From the NCBI GenBank assembly GCA_015056415.1, contig SVGJ01000024.1, positions 1 to 35,908 on the forward strand: a stretch of 35,908 bases of DNA, read 5' to 3'. Positions 15,245 to 21,355 of the stretch are shown piece after piece. Both the position numbers and the translations under genes were made by a program. Under the pieces are notes generated by a model. That model did not search any database, had not been told where the DNA came from, and saw only the letters and a program-made list of their open reading frames with translations. The stretch is from Clostridiales bacterium. Its GTDB lineage: Bacteria > Bacillota > Clostridia > Christensenellales > Aristaeellaceae. The number at the start of each line of letters is the position of its first letter. Position 1 is the first letter of the stretch.

Positions 15245-15270
15245 AAAAAACGGACAGCCGATGCTGTCCG
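15245..15270 (-). terminator. Intrinsic terminator immediately before the AraC gene's ribosome site
   Basis: On the minus strand CGGACAGC and GCTGTCCG (plus arms 15251-15258 and 15263-15270) form a perfect 8-bp stem with a four-base loop, followed by six T residues (15245-15250). The AraC ribosome site GGGAGG comes two bases later. It could end the aroB transcript, attenuate the AraC transcript, or both. Confidence 0.85.
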
Positions 15271-15287
15271 CAGATTAGGCTGATTCT

Positions 15288-15316
15288 ATTGTAGCGGTTT
15301 CTTTGCCGTTTGAAAA
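15288..15316 (-). promoter_or_regulatory. Promoter of the AraC regulator gene
   Basis: On the minus strand TTTTCA (15311-15316), a 17-base spacer and TACAAT (15288-15293) form a plausible promoter. Initiation near 15281 would give a leader of about 50 bases that consists mostly of the terminator hairpin. Confidence 0.55.
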
Positions 15317-15352
15317 GAGAAAACACATTGTTTTGCCGAAAAAACGCGAGGC

Positions 15353-16420
15353 TCAGCCCATGTCCCGGAAGAAATCCACATCGGTGGCGTGGATCCTGCA
15401 TGAGCCGATTCCATCCAGCACGATGACCCGCAGCGTTTTACCGGCGGACTTCTTATCCATGCCCATGGCAGCGATGAGGTCGTCCGCGGGGATATCGGGC
15501 AGGCGCAGGGGCATATTCAGCGCGGCGAGCAGCGTGTCCAGCCGGCGGGCGGTGCCGGGTGCCGTCATGCCGCGGGCCTCGGTAAGCCGGGTCATGACGG
15601 ACATACCCAGCGCGACGGCCTCGCCATGGCGGAGACCATCGTAGTGCTGGCAGGTTTCCACGGCATGGCCGATGGTGTGGCCGAAGTTCAGCGTCATGCG
15701 CAATCCGGTGTCGTGCTCATCCTGGGCGACTACATCGGCCTTGGCCTGGATGCAGCGCTGCAGGATGAGGTCGATGTGATCCATCAGGGCCCCGCGACCG
15801 CCGGAAGCACATTTCTCCAGCAGGGCGAAGAGCTCCTCGTCGCAGATGCAGCCGTATTTGACCACCTCGCCCATGCCATCCCGCCAGAAATCGTCGGTCA
15901 GGGTGTTGAGGGTCAGAGGATCGCACAGCACCGCGGCGGGCTGATAGAACGCGCCGACCAGGTTTTTGCCCTGGGGCAGATCCACCGCTACCTTGCCGCC
16001 CACGGAGGAATCCACCTGGGCCAGCAGGGTGGTGGGCACCTGAATGAACCGCACGCCCCGCAGGAAGGTAGCCGCTGCCAGACCGGCCAGATCGCCAATG
16101 ACGCCGCCGCCCAGGGCGATGATGGCGTCCTTGCGGGTGATGCGGCTCCCGCAGAGGAAATCGTAGAGATTGCTCAGCTGCGCCAGGCACTTGGTGGGCT
16201 CGCCGTGGGGCAGCACGATGCTGGTGTGGCGCAGACCGGCGGCATCCAGGGAGGCCTGCACGCGCTGCAGGTACAGCGGGGCGACGTTGTCATCGGTGAT
16301 GATGGCCAGGGCGCAATCGCCCAGGATCTCGCGGGCGTGGAAGCCGACGCGGTTGATCAGGCCGGCTTCGATGTGGATGGGGTAGGCGCGGTCGCCAAGA
16401 GCAACGTTGATGGTGGGCAT
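15353..16420 (-). CDS. aroB: 3-dehydroquinate synthase
   Basis: This protein of 355 residues is of normal length for the family. It catalyses the second shikimate-pathway step, turning DAHP into 3-dehydroquinate with NAD+ and a divalent metal. The NAD-binding stretch IIALGGGVIGDLAGLAAATFLRG (about 95-117), PTTLLAQVDSSVGGK, and the metal-site segments MGEVVKYG, LNFGHTIGHAVE and RHGEAVALGM are all present. The ATG at 16420 begins MPTINVALGDRAYPIHI, the expected N-terminal strand, with GGAG eight bases upstream; the upstream in-frame extension is low-complexity intergenic sequence. It lies downstream of aroF on the same strand, separated by a palindrome-rich spacer, so cotranscription from the aroF attenuator is possible but not certain. 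Confidence 0.96.
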   Translation of the reverse strand: MPTINVALGDRAYPIHIEAGLINRVGFHAREILGDCALAIITDDNVAPLYLQRVQASLDAAGLRHTSIVLPHGEPTKCLAQLSNLYDFLCGSRITRKDAIIALGGGVIGDLAGLAAATFLRGVRFIQVPTTLLAQVDSSVGGKVAVDLPQGKNLVGAFYQPAAVLCDPLTLNTLTDDFWRDGMGEVVKYGCICDEELFALLEKCASGGRGALMDHIDLILQRCIQAKADVVAQDEHDTGLRMTLNFGHTIGHAVETCQHYDGLRHGEAVALGMSVMTRLTEARGMTAPGTARRLDTLLAALNMPLRLPDIPADDLIAAMGMDKKSAGKTLRVIVLDGIGSCRIHATDVDFFRDMG

Positions 16421-16438
16421 GGGGAGGTCTCCTTTGCG

Positions 16439-16897
16439 CAAGCCCGGAGGCTTGGGGGATTTGCAGGCTGGACCAGCCTGGGGGGTGTACTTTCTCTCTC
16501 GCGAGAAAGTACCAAAGAGCGACCGGGGCCGCCAATTTGGTACAGCGGGAGTGGCGGCCCCGGACCCCCGCACCCACCGTGGGGCTGCGGGCCAGGCTCC
16601 GTCTGTCCCCCATGCTTCCTCGCGGGGGCGACCTGTTTCGCCGTGGTCGTCTTGTTACGCTCTGGGTCAGATCGCCCGCCTTCGCGTGACTCTGTGCACA
16701 AAGGTTTGTGGGCCTGTATGCACCGCCATGCCGCAGGCGTGCGTCGCGGCGCATCCGTTATGCGCCGTGACCCCTGCTGATATCAGTTGCGGTTGCTTTC
16801 CCCGCATGGGTGTCGAGAGGGCCGAAGGCCCTTCGCGGGAGTCCGGAGGGCAGAGCCCTCCGGTGGGGGATCCCTAAGGGGGCGAAGCCCCCTTAGG
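16439..16897. repeat. Palindrome-rich intergenic array between aroF and aroB
   Basis: The 472-bp gene-free spacer 16421-16892 contains at least seven strong inverted repeats. CAAGCC/GGCTTG: 16439-16444, 16449-16454. CAGGCTGG/CCAGCCTG: 16464-16471, 16473-16480. GTACTTTCTC/GAGAAAGTAC: 16487-16496, 16503-16512. CCGGGGCCGCCA/TGGCGGCCCCGG: 16523-16534, 16552-16563. AGGGCC/GGCCCT: 16818-16823, 16827-16832. CCGGAGGGC/GCCCTCCGG: 16843-16851, 16855-16863. CCTAAGGGGGC/GCCCCCTTAGG: 16873-16883, 16887-16897. The last three have three-base GAA or AGA loops, and the final one contains the aroF stop codon. None has a T-run. This resembles REP-type intergenic repeats rather than terminators. Confidence 0.75.
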
Positions 16898-17906
16898 CCT
16901 CGCGGCCGACACAGGCGGCGATGGTGCGGATGTCCTTCATGACGTCGGCGAAGAGGTCGGGTTTGATGGACTGGGCGCCGTCGCACAGGGCGTGGGCGGG
17001 ATCGTTATGGACCTCGATCATGACGCCGTCAGCGCCTACGGCAATGGCGGCGCGGGCAAGGGGTTCCACCATCCAGAACTTGCCGGTGGCATGGCTGGGA
17101 TCGACGATCACGGGCAGGTGGCTCAGGCGCTTCACGGCCAGGACAGCGGAAAGGTCAAGGGTGTTGCGGGTGTAGGTCTCATAGGTGCGGATGCCGCGCT
17201 CGCACAGGATCACGTTGGGGTTACCGCCGGCCATGATGTACTCAGCGCTCATGAGCCACTCTTCGATGGTGGAGGAAAGGCCGCGCTTGAGCAGGATGGG
17301 CTTCCTGGACTGGCCCAGCAGGCGCAGAAGGTCGAAGTTCTGCATATTCCGGGCGCCCACCTGGATGCAGTCCACCTTTTCTTCGAAGATCTCGATGTCG
17401 TAGGGGCTCATGATCTCGGTAACGATGGGCAGACCGGTGACAGCGCGAGCCTCCTCCAGCAGGGTGAGGCCATCGTACTTCAGGCCCTGGAAGGCATAGG
17501 GCGAGGTGCGGGGCTTGAAGGCGCCGCCGCGCAGCACCGTGGCGCCGGCCTTCTTGACCTCCTGGGCCACGTAGGTGATCTGCTCCTTGCTCTCAACGGA
17601 GCAGGGGCCGGCCATGATGGCCAGTTTCTTGCCGCCGACCTCGGTGTTGCCCACCTTGATGACGCTCTCGCCGGGGTGGAACATACGGTTGGCCTTCTTG
17701 AAGGGCTCGGCTACCTTCATGATGCGCTCAACGCAGCGGAAGGACTCGATCTGAGCGGGGTCGACCTGGCTGGTATCGCCGATCAGGCCCAGGATGGTCA
17801 GGTCGGAACCGAACATGGGGTTCACATTGATGCCCTTGCTGATGATAATGTTTGTCAGCCTGTCGATTTCCTGTTGGGGCGTGCCCTGCTTGAGAACGAT
17901 GATCAT
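16893..17906 (-). CDS. aroF: 3-deoxy-7-phosphoheptulonate (DAHP) synthase, type I beta
   Basis: This 337-residue protein catalyses the first shikimate-pathway step, condensing phosphoenolpyruvate with erythrose 4-phosphate. An N-terminal ferredoxin-like regulatory region (residues 1 to about 70) precedes the barrel, as in the Thermotoga-type enzymes that are feedback-inhibited by Phe and Tyr. Barrel hallmarks are IMAGPCSVES, LRGGAFKPRTSPYAFQG, VGARNMQNF, LLKRG and VIVDPSHATGK, with the Cys of GPCS and the His of DPSHATGK as metal ligands. The ATG at 17906 has AAGGAGG upstream. Transcription is probably controlled by a leader-peptide attenuator in the 200 bases upstream. aroB lies further downstream on the same strand. 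Confidence 0.96.
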   Translation of the reverse strand: MIIVLKQGTPQQEIDRLTNIIISKGINVNPMFGSDLTILGLIGDTSQVDPAQIESFRCVERIMKVAEPFKKANRMFHPGESVIKVGNTEVGGKKLAIMAGPCSVESKEQITYVAQEVKKAGATVLRGGAFKPRTSPYAFQGLKYDGLTLLEEARAVTGLPIVTEIMSPYDIEIFEEKVDCIQVGARNMQNFDLLRLLGQSRKPILLKRGLSSTIEEWLMSAEYIMAGGNPNVILCERGIRTYETYTRNTLDLSAVLAVKRLSHLPVIVDPSHATGKFWMVEPLARAAIAVGADGVMIEVHNDPAHALCDGAQSIKPDLFADVMKDIRTIAACVGREA

Positions 17907-17933
17907 TGGTGAATGCCTCCTTCAAAATAAACC

Positions 17934-17963
17934 AAAAGGGAAGGCCCGTTAAGAGCCTTCCCT
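17934..17963 (-). terminator. Attenuator terminator in the aroF leader
   Basis: On the minus strand AGGGAAGGC and GCCTTCCCT (plus arms 17955-17963 and 17937-17945) form a perfect 9-bp stem with a nine-base loop, followed by a T-run. It stands between the leader peptide and aroF, only about 30 bases before the aroF start. Upstream, GCCTT (minus strand, 17992-17996) can pair with AAGGC of the terminator's 5' arm as a rival structure. A further hairpin, GCCGC/GCGGC, lies at 17971-17986. Confidence 0.85.
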
Positions 17964-18014
17964 GATATGCGCCGCGTCATTGCGGCAACATAAGGCGCTG
18001 CTTCAACGGTACGC

Positions 18015-18077
18015 TCAAACACCCGGCACGGCAAAGCCGCCCGGGATGCTAAACGTAAAGTAGAAGCAATGGCGCAT
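18015..18077 (-). CDS. Leader peptide of the aroF attenuator (20 residues, Phe/Tyr-rich)
   Basis: A 20-codon frame begins with ATG at 18077, preceded by AGGAGG (18083-18088) at a five-base gap, and ends in TGA. It reads Met-Arg-His and then CFYFTF, with a further Phe at position 15. Four Phe and one Tyr in 20 residues, three Phe and the Tyr within five codons, match the control codons of ribosome-mediated attenuators. A strong promoter lies upstream and an intrinsic terminator downstream, before aroF. When charged tRNA-Phe or tRNA-Tyr is scarce, ribosome stalling at these codons should favour the anti-terminator and raise DAHP synthase expression. The mechanism is inferred from layout; the peptide itself is not expected to have another role. 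Confidence 0.85.
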   Translation of the reverse strand: MRHCFYFTFSIPGGFAVPGV

Positions 18078-18092
18078 GGTATTTCCTCCTGC

Positions 18093-18147
18093 GGATACGG
18101 TCTGTATCCATGAGTGGATTATACGCCTGCGAATGATCGGATGTCAA
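18093..18147 (-). promoter_or_regulatory. Promoter and 5' hairpin of the aroF leader transcript
   Basis: Perfect hexamers TTGACA (18142-18147) and TATAAT (18118-18123) are separated by 18 bases on the minus strand. The transcript would begin near 18110, right at a hairpin GGATAC/GTATCC (plus arms 18093-18098 and 18104-18109). This hairpin precedes the leader-peptide ribosome site. Confidence 0.85.
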
Positions 18148-18183
18148 GGGAAGTACACAAGGAGAACAATCGGATATGCTGAG

Positions 18184-18393
18184 TCACTTTTCTTTAGTCA
18201 ACCCCAAGATATAATCAGAGCTAACATGATAATACCGGCAAAGCGCGAGCAGATGGCGAATGGGCATTTCGTTGGCGCCGCGCTCGTAGCGGGCGTACAT
18301 TGTCTGCGATGTGCCGAGAATCGCGGCGATCTGCGACTGTGTCAGGTCGGCATCTTCTCGCAGATCGCGGATGATCCTGCAATACGCTTCCAT
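18184..18393 (-). CDS. Xre-family helix-turn-helix regulator
   Basis: This protein of 69 residues is almost entirely one Cro/C1-type helix-turn-helix domain: IIRDLREDADLTQSQIAAILGTSQTMYARYERGANEMPIRHLLALCRYYHVSSDYILGL. The DNA-binding pair is at about residues 20-42. The ATG at 18393 is chosen because AGGAGG precedes it by eight bases; an upstream in-frame GTG lacks a site. It should act as a small dimeric repressor. The divergent promoter on its other side carries two AGTAAA-N4-TTTACT palindromes that fit its operator. It forms a module with the two unknown genes at 18493-19518, placed between the aroF leader and recA. Confidence 0.9.
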   Translation of the reverse strand: MEAYCRIIRDLREDADLTQSQIAAILGTSQTMYARYERGANEMPIRHLLALCRYYHVSSDYILGLTKEK

Positions 18394-18424
18394 GCCCTCG
18401 CCTCCTTTCAACACGATTGTACAT

Positions 18425-18470
18425 AGTAAAGAAATTTACTGTTGACTTTAGTAAATATCTTTACTATAAT
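18425..18470 (+). promoter_or_regulatory. Divergent promoter with two operator palindromes
   Basis: TTGACT (18442-18447), a 17-base spacer and TATAAT (18465-18470) form a strong promoter for the gene at 18493. AGTAAA-N4-TTTACT occurs twice, at 18425-18440 and, extended to TAGTAAA-N4-TTTACTA, at 18449-18466, with centres 25 bp apart. The second covers the spacer and -10 box. The Xre-type protein encoded on the opposite strand is the likely ligand. Confidence 0.82.
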
Positions 18471-18492
18471 GAAAAAAAGGAGGAGATCGACA

Positions 18493-18957
18493 ATGGCATA
18501 CTATTGTGGTGAATGCATCGTATGGCGTGGCTCCAGTGATGAGAACAAGTATGGTGAAAGATGGTGTTCCTATTCCCGGCGCTATGAGCGCTCTGATCAG
18601 AATACTTATGGGTGCAATGGCTTCATTTACGCAGGTCGTGCCATCCTGACTAAGGTGTGCCAGATACTGCAGCTTGATACGCAGGAGTGGTTTGCAGCTT
18701 ACGATAAAGTGAAGGAAGCGTACCTTGTTCCTGCGCATATGGATATGCTGGTGAGCTATTGCGAGATTGGACCAGCGCTGGTGGAAAAAATAGATATGGA
18801 TGAAGAGAAGGATTCTATTGCGTATCACTTGCTAAACTGTTATCTAACGCCAGCGATGCAAATGAGTCAAACGGAATGTTTTAAGCAAGCTGTAGAAAAA
18901 TATAAGGACATGGTGTCCATGTTAGTACAACGATATCTAATGAATCATTATAAATAG
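18493..18957 (+). CDS. Unknown cysteine-motif protein, first gene of the Xre-controlled pair
   Basis: I do not recognise this 154-residue protein. The N-terminal 45 residues hold a cysteine pattern C5-x2-C8-x16-C25-x15-C41 within YCGECIVW, RWCSYSRR and YGCNGFIY, which looks like a small zinc-binding module. The remainder is largely helical (RAILTKVCQILQLD, AYHLLNCYLTP, CFKQAVEKYKDMVSML) without motifs. No signal peptide or membrane segment is seen. AGGAGG precedes the ATG at 18493. The gene is AT-richer than its neighbours and lies 27 bases upstream of a second unknown gene. The Xre-type repressor with paired operators suggests a tightly controlled accessory module, but toxin, defence or stress roles cannot be told apart from sequence. 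Confidence 0.75.
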   Translation: MAYYCGECIVWRGSSDENKYGERWCSYSRRYERSDQNTYGCNGFIYAGRAILTKVCQILQLDTQEWFAAYDKVKEAYLVPAHMDMLVSYCEIGPALVEKIDMDEEKDSIAYHLLNCYLTPAMQMSQTECFKQAVEKYKDMVSMLVQRYLMNHYK

Positions 18958-18984
18958 AGATATTCGGAAAGGAAATGTTGAATC

Positions 18985-19518
18985 ATGAAAGGGATTATTG
19001 CAATTATAGTTTTAATCTTCTGTGTGGTTAAAATTCCTAAATGGCTATATAGTGGTTATAAAAAAATACGGGAGACAAATATGGATAGTTCAAGTACTGG
19101 TGGAGGAGAACACAGCTCCTTGCATCTATCACAGGACGTATACCAAGCAATTGAAGAATTTGCGCGGATCTGCTGTAGCTGTAAAAAGGCGACTGGCTGG
19201 GCGTATGAGAATGATTATGCTACTATCCGTGTTGTGGACTCGGGCTATGGAACAAAACTGGAACTGAGTTGCCACGGAGATTGCATTGCATTAAGGCTTC
19301 CTGAAAAGAATAGGTGGCTTTACAGCAGTGACAACTCCATCGAATATTCAAGTAATAATGTTAGCGGCTATGTCAAGGAAAACTATGGTTCATCTGTACC
19401 AACAGAAGCTGATTCTCTATTCTACTTCTACAAAAAGGGGGATCCTCATGCTATTGGAAGATCTCTATCTGTAACCGATAATGGAAATCAGGTCTATATT
19501 CTTATTGATCTCAGGTGA
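18985..19518 (+). CDS. Unknown membrane-anchored protein, second gene of the Xre-controlled pair
   Basis: This protein of 177 residues has one N-terminal membrane helix (IIAIIVLIFCVVKIPKWLY, about residues 4-22) followed by a basic stretch and a Ser/Gly linker (DSSSTGGGEHSS). The rest is a soluble domain of mixed strands (ATIRVVDSGYGTKLELSCHGDCIALRL; GNQVYILIDL at the end). A cysteine pair, CCSCKK, sits near residue 63. The soluble part is probably outside or anchored at the membrane surface; topology is uncertain. GGAAAGGAA precedes the ATG. It follows the zinc-motif protein gene by 27 bases and shares its promoter and low GC. No family is recognised. Confidence 0.72.
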   Translation: MKGIIAIIVLIFCVVKIPKWLYSGYKKIRETNMDSSSTGGGEHSSLHLSQDVYQAIEEFARICCSCKKATGWAYENDYATIRVVDSGYGTKLELSCHGDCIALRLPEKNRWLYSSDNSIEYSSNNVSGYVKENYGSSVPTEADSLFYFYKKGDPHAIGRSLSVTDNGNQVYILIDLR

Positions 19519-19538
19519 GAATTGAAAACAGTATGCTA

Positions 19539-19560
19539 TGCTTTCTCGCACGAGAAAGCA
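19539..19560. terminator. Near-perfect palindrome ending the Xre-controlled operon
   Basis: TGCTTTCTCG (19539-19548) and CGAGAAAGCA (19551-19560) form a 10-bp stem with a two-base loop, followed by the T-rich ATTTTGCATTTTG. The core CTTTCTC/GAGAAAG also appears in the palindrome at 16487-16512, so it may belong to the same repeat family. Confidence 0.6.
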
Positions 19561-19634
19561 ATTTTGCATTTTGAGCAAATAACATTATAGAAGAATAGGG
19601 TTGGCGAATCTCGTAGAAATTTGCGGTGTTCCCC

Positions 19635-19663
19635 TTGCAAATGCGAACAGGGCGTGATAGGAT
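19635..19663 (+). promoter_or_regulatory. recA promoter
   Basis: TTGCAA (19635-19640), a 17-base spacer and TAGGAT (19658-19663) lie 31 bases before the recA start codon. Only a half-site of a Gram-positive LexA box (CGAAC, 19644-19648) is present in the spacer, so SOS control is not supported by a full operator. Confidence 0.6.
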
Positions 19664-19694
19664 AAACCTATCTGGTTGAAAGGATGTGTTCAAC

Positions 19695-20828
19695 ATGGCA
19701 ACGAAAAAAGCGGCGAAAGCCGAAAAGACTGCCCCCGTCAAGGATGGCGCGCAGGCAGAGAAGCTCAAGGCGCTGGAGCACGCGCTGGCTGATCTGGATA
19801 AACAGTTTGGCAAGGGTTCTGTGATGAAGCTGGGCGAGGCTGGCGCCCAGAATATCGAGGTGATCCCCACCGGCTGCCTCACCCTGGACGCAGCTCTGGG
19901 CGTAGGCGGTATTCCCCGCGGCCGTATCGTGGAGATCTATGGCCCTGAATCCTCCGGTAAGACCACCGTGGCCCTGCACATCGTGGCTGAGGCCCAGAAG
20001 GCCGGCGGCATCGCGGCCTTTGTGGACGCGGAGCACGCGCTGGATCCCGTCTATGCCAAGAAGCTGGGCGTGAATATCGACGAGCTCTATGTTTCCCAGC
20101 CCGATACCGGCGAGCAGGCCCTCGAAATTGCCGAGGCTCTGGTGCGCTCCGGCGCGCTGGACGTGGTGGTCATCGACTCCGTGGCCGCGCTGGTGCCCAA
20201 GGCCGAGATCGACGGCGAAATGGGCGACAGCTTCGTGGGTCTGCAGGCAAGGCTGATGAGCCAGGCCCTGCGTAAGCTGGCCGGCATCATCAACAAGACC
20301 GGCTGCGTGGCGGTGTTCATCAACCAGCTGCGTGAGAAGGTCGGCGTGATGTACGGCAATCCCGAGACCACTCCCGGCGGCCGCGCGCTGAAGTTCTATG
20401 CCTCCGTGCGCCTGGATGTGCGCCGCGGCGAGCAGCTCAAAAATGGCGCCGCCATCGTGGGCAACCACACCAAGGTGAAGGTCGTGAAGAACAAGGTGGC
20501 TCCGCCCTTCCGCGTGGCCGAGTTCGACATCGTCTACGGCGAGGGCATCTCCAAGGAGGGCACCCTGCTGGATATGGCCGTGGAGCGCGATATCATCCAC
20601 AAGAGCGGCGCGTGGTTCTCCTACAAGGATCAGCGCATCGGCCAGGGCCGCGAGAACACCCGCCTGTTCCTGCGGGATAACCCCGAGATCACAAACGAGA
20701 TCGACGCCATCCTGCGCAAGGAGCTCTTCGCCGAGCCCGCCCCCGAGGACGAGGCTGCCATGAAGCGGCAGGCCGAGGAGGAAGAGGACGACCTGGCCCT
20801 GCTGGAAGAGGAACTGGCAGACGAGTAA
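19695..20828 (+). CDS. recA: Recombinase RecA
   Basis: This protein of 377 residues has the complete RecA core: Walker [10 protein letters not shown] (83-91), [10 protein letters not shown], the Walker B strand [22 protein letters not shown], and the DNA-binding loop region around [26 protein letters not shown]. An acidic C-terminal tail ends in EEELADE. RecA polymerises on single-stranded DNA for strand exchange and stimulates LexA self-cleavage. The N-terminus is extended by a Lys/Ala-rich stretch (about 30 residues). The ATG at 19695 is chosen over the GTG nine bases earlier, because that GTG directly abuts the AAAGGA ribosome site. recX, cinA or rny genes, common neighbours in Bacillota, are absent here; recA is a single-gene unit with its own terminator. 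Confidence 0.98.
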   Translation: MATKKAAKAEKTAPVKDGAQAEKLKALEHALADLDKQFGKGSVMKLGEAGAQNIEVIPTGCLTLDAALGVGGIPRGRIVEIYGPESSGKTTVALHIVAEAQKAGGIAAFVDAEHALDPVYAKKLGVNIDELYVSQPDTGEQALEIAEALVRSGALDVVVIDSVAALVPKAEIDGEMGDSFVGLQARLMSQALRKLAGIINKTGCVAVFINQLREKVGVMYGNPETTPGGRALKFYASVRLDVRRGEQLKNGAAIVGNHTKVKVVKNKVAPPFRVAEFDIVYGEGISKEGTLLDMAVERDIIHKSGAWFSYKDQRIGQGRENTRLFLRDNPEITNEIDAILRKELFAEPAPEDEAAMKRQAEEEEDDLALLEEELADE

Positions 20829-20837
20829 ATACCATCA

Positions 20838-20865
20838 GCCGCAGCGCTTTTGCTGCGGCTTTTTT
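20838..20865 (+). terminator. recA intrinsic terminator
   Basis: GCCGCAGC (20838-20845) and GCTGCGGC (20852-20859) form an 8-bp stem with a six-base loop, followed by six T residues, ten bases after the recA stop. Confidence 0.93.
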
Positions 20866-20884
20866 CTGTGAAAGGAGAAGGCAC

Positions 20885-21235
20885 ATGAAGAAATGGTATG
20901 ACGAGGAATACGAGTGGACCATCGAGGTGGTGGGCTTCCTGCGGGGCGACAAGACCGAGCGCTATTGCCGTAATGGCGAGGAGATCGGCGACGTGTATAC
21001 CTGCACCTACGGCTGCCCGGTGAACCGGCAGGGCCACGGCATCTGCTCCAAGGTGATGCTGCAGATGTTCCCCATCATGGAGGCGGTCCGTTCCGGGGGT
21101 GATCTGCGGAACATCGGCGGCGATGGACAGTATACCAAGACCATCGTGTGCCCGGACGGCTGCGTTCTGTTTCGCATGACGGCCAGAAAACTGGGTGGGG
21201 AGAATTTTCACACCGGTGGAGTCTGGAAGCCGTAA
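20885..21235 (+). CDS. Small conserved protein, TIGR04076-like
   Basis: This protein of 116 residues has a pattern resembling the TIGR04076 family: a short N-terminal beta strand (WTIEVVGFLRGD), CTYGCPVNRQGHGICSKVMLQMFPIMEAVRSGGDL in the middle, then CPDGCVLFRMTAR. Six cysteines, several paired with Gly/Pro, suggest a metal-binding or redox fold. No signal peptide is seen. AAAGGAG lies before the ATG. It follows the recA terminator by 20 bases, so it needs its own promoter or read-through. Function is unknown in the family; membership is judged from pattern memory and not tested. Confidence 0.6.
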   Translation: MKKWYDEEYEWTIEVVGFLRGDKTERYCRNGEEIGDVYTCTYGCPVNRQGHGICSKVMLQMFPIMEAVRSGGDLRNIGGDGQYTKTIVCPDGCVLFRMTARKLGGENFHTGGVWKP

Positions 21236-21273
21236 AAGATAAAAAAGTCTGAAAGTAGAACGGGAAATTACTA

Positions 21274-21333
21274 TTGATTCATATCATTTTTGTGGTATAA
21301 TATACACAAAGGATTGACAGGAAATTGTCAATC
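21274..21333 (+). promoter_or_regulatory. Promoter and inverted repeat upstream of the secreted flavoprotein gene
   Basis: TTGATT (21274-21279), a 16-base spacer and TATAAT (21296-21301) form the promoter. A perfect inverted repeat GATTGACA-N6-TGTCAATC (21312-21333) begins about five bases after the expected start of transcription. It could be a repressor operator or a 5' mRNA hairpin; it precedes the AGGAGG site by about nine bases. Confidence 0.75.
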
Positions 21334-21355
21334 AAGAAATAAGGAGGGAAATACC

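Noticed and set aside
16423..16573. Upstream in-frame extension of the aroB start
   Set aside because: It would run into the palindrome-rich spacer, has no family similarity and would skip the GGAG-preceded ATG at 16420.
19635..19663. LexA (SOS) box in the recA promoter
   Set aside because: Only one CGAAC half-site is visible, without a matching GTTCG half at the right distance.
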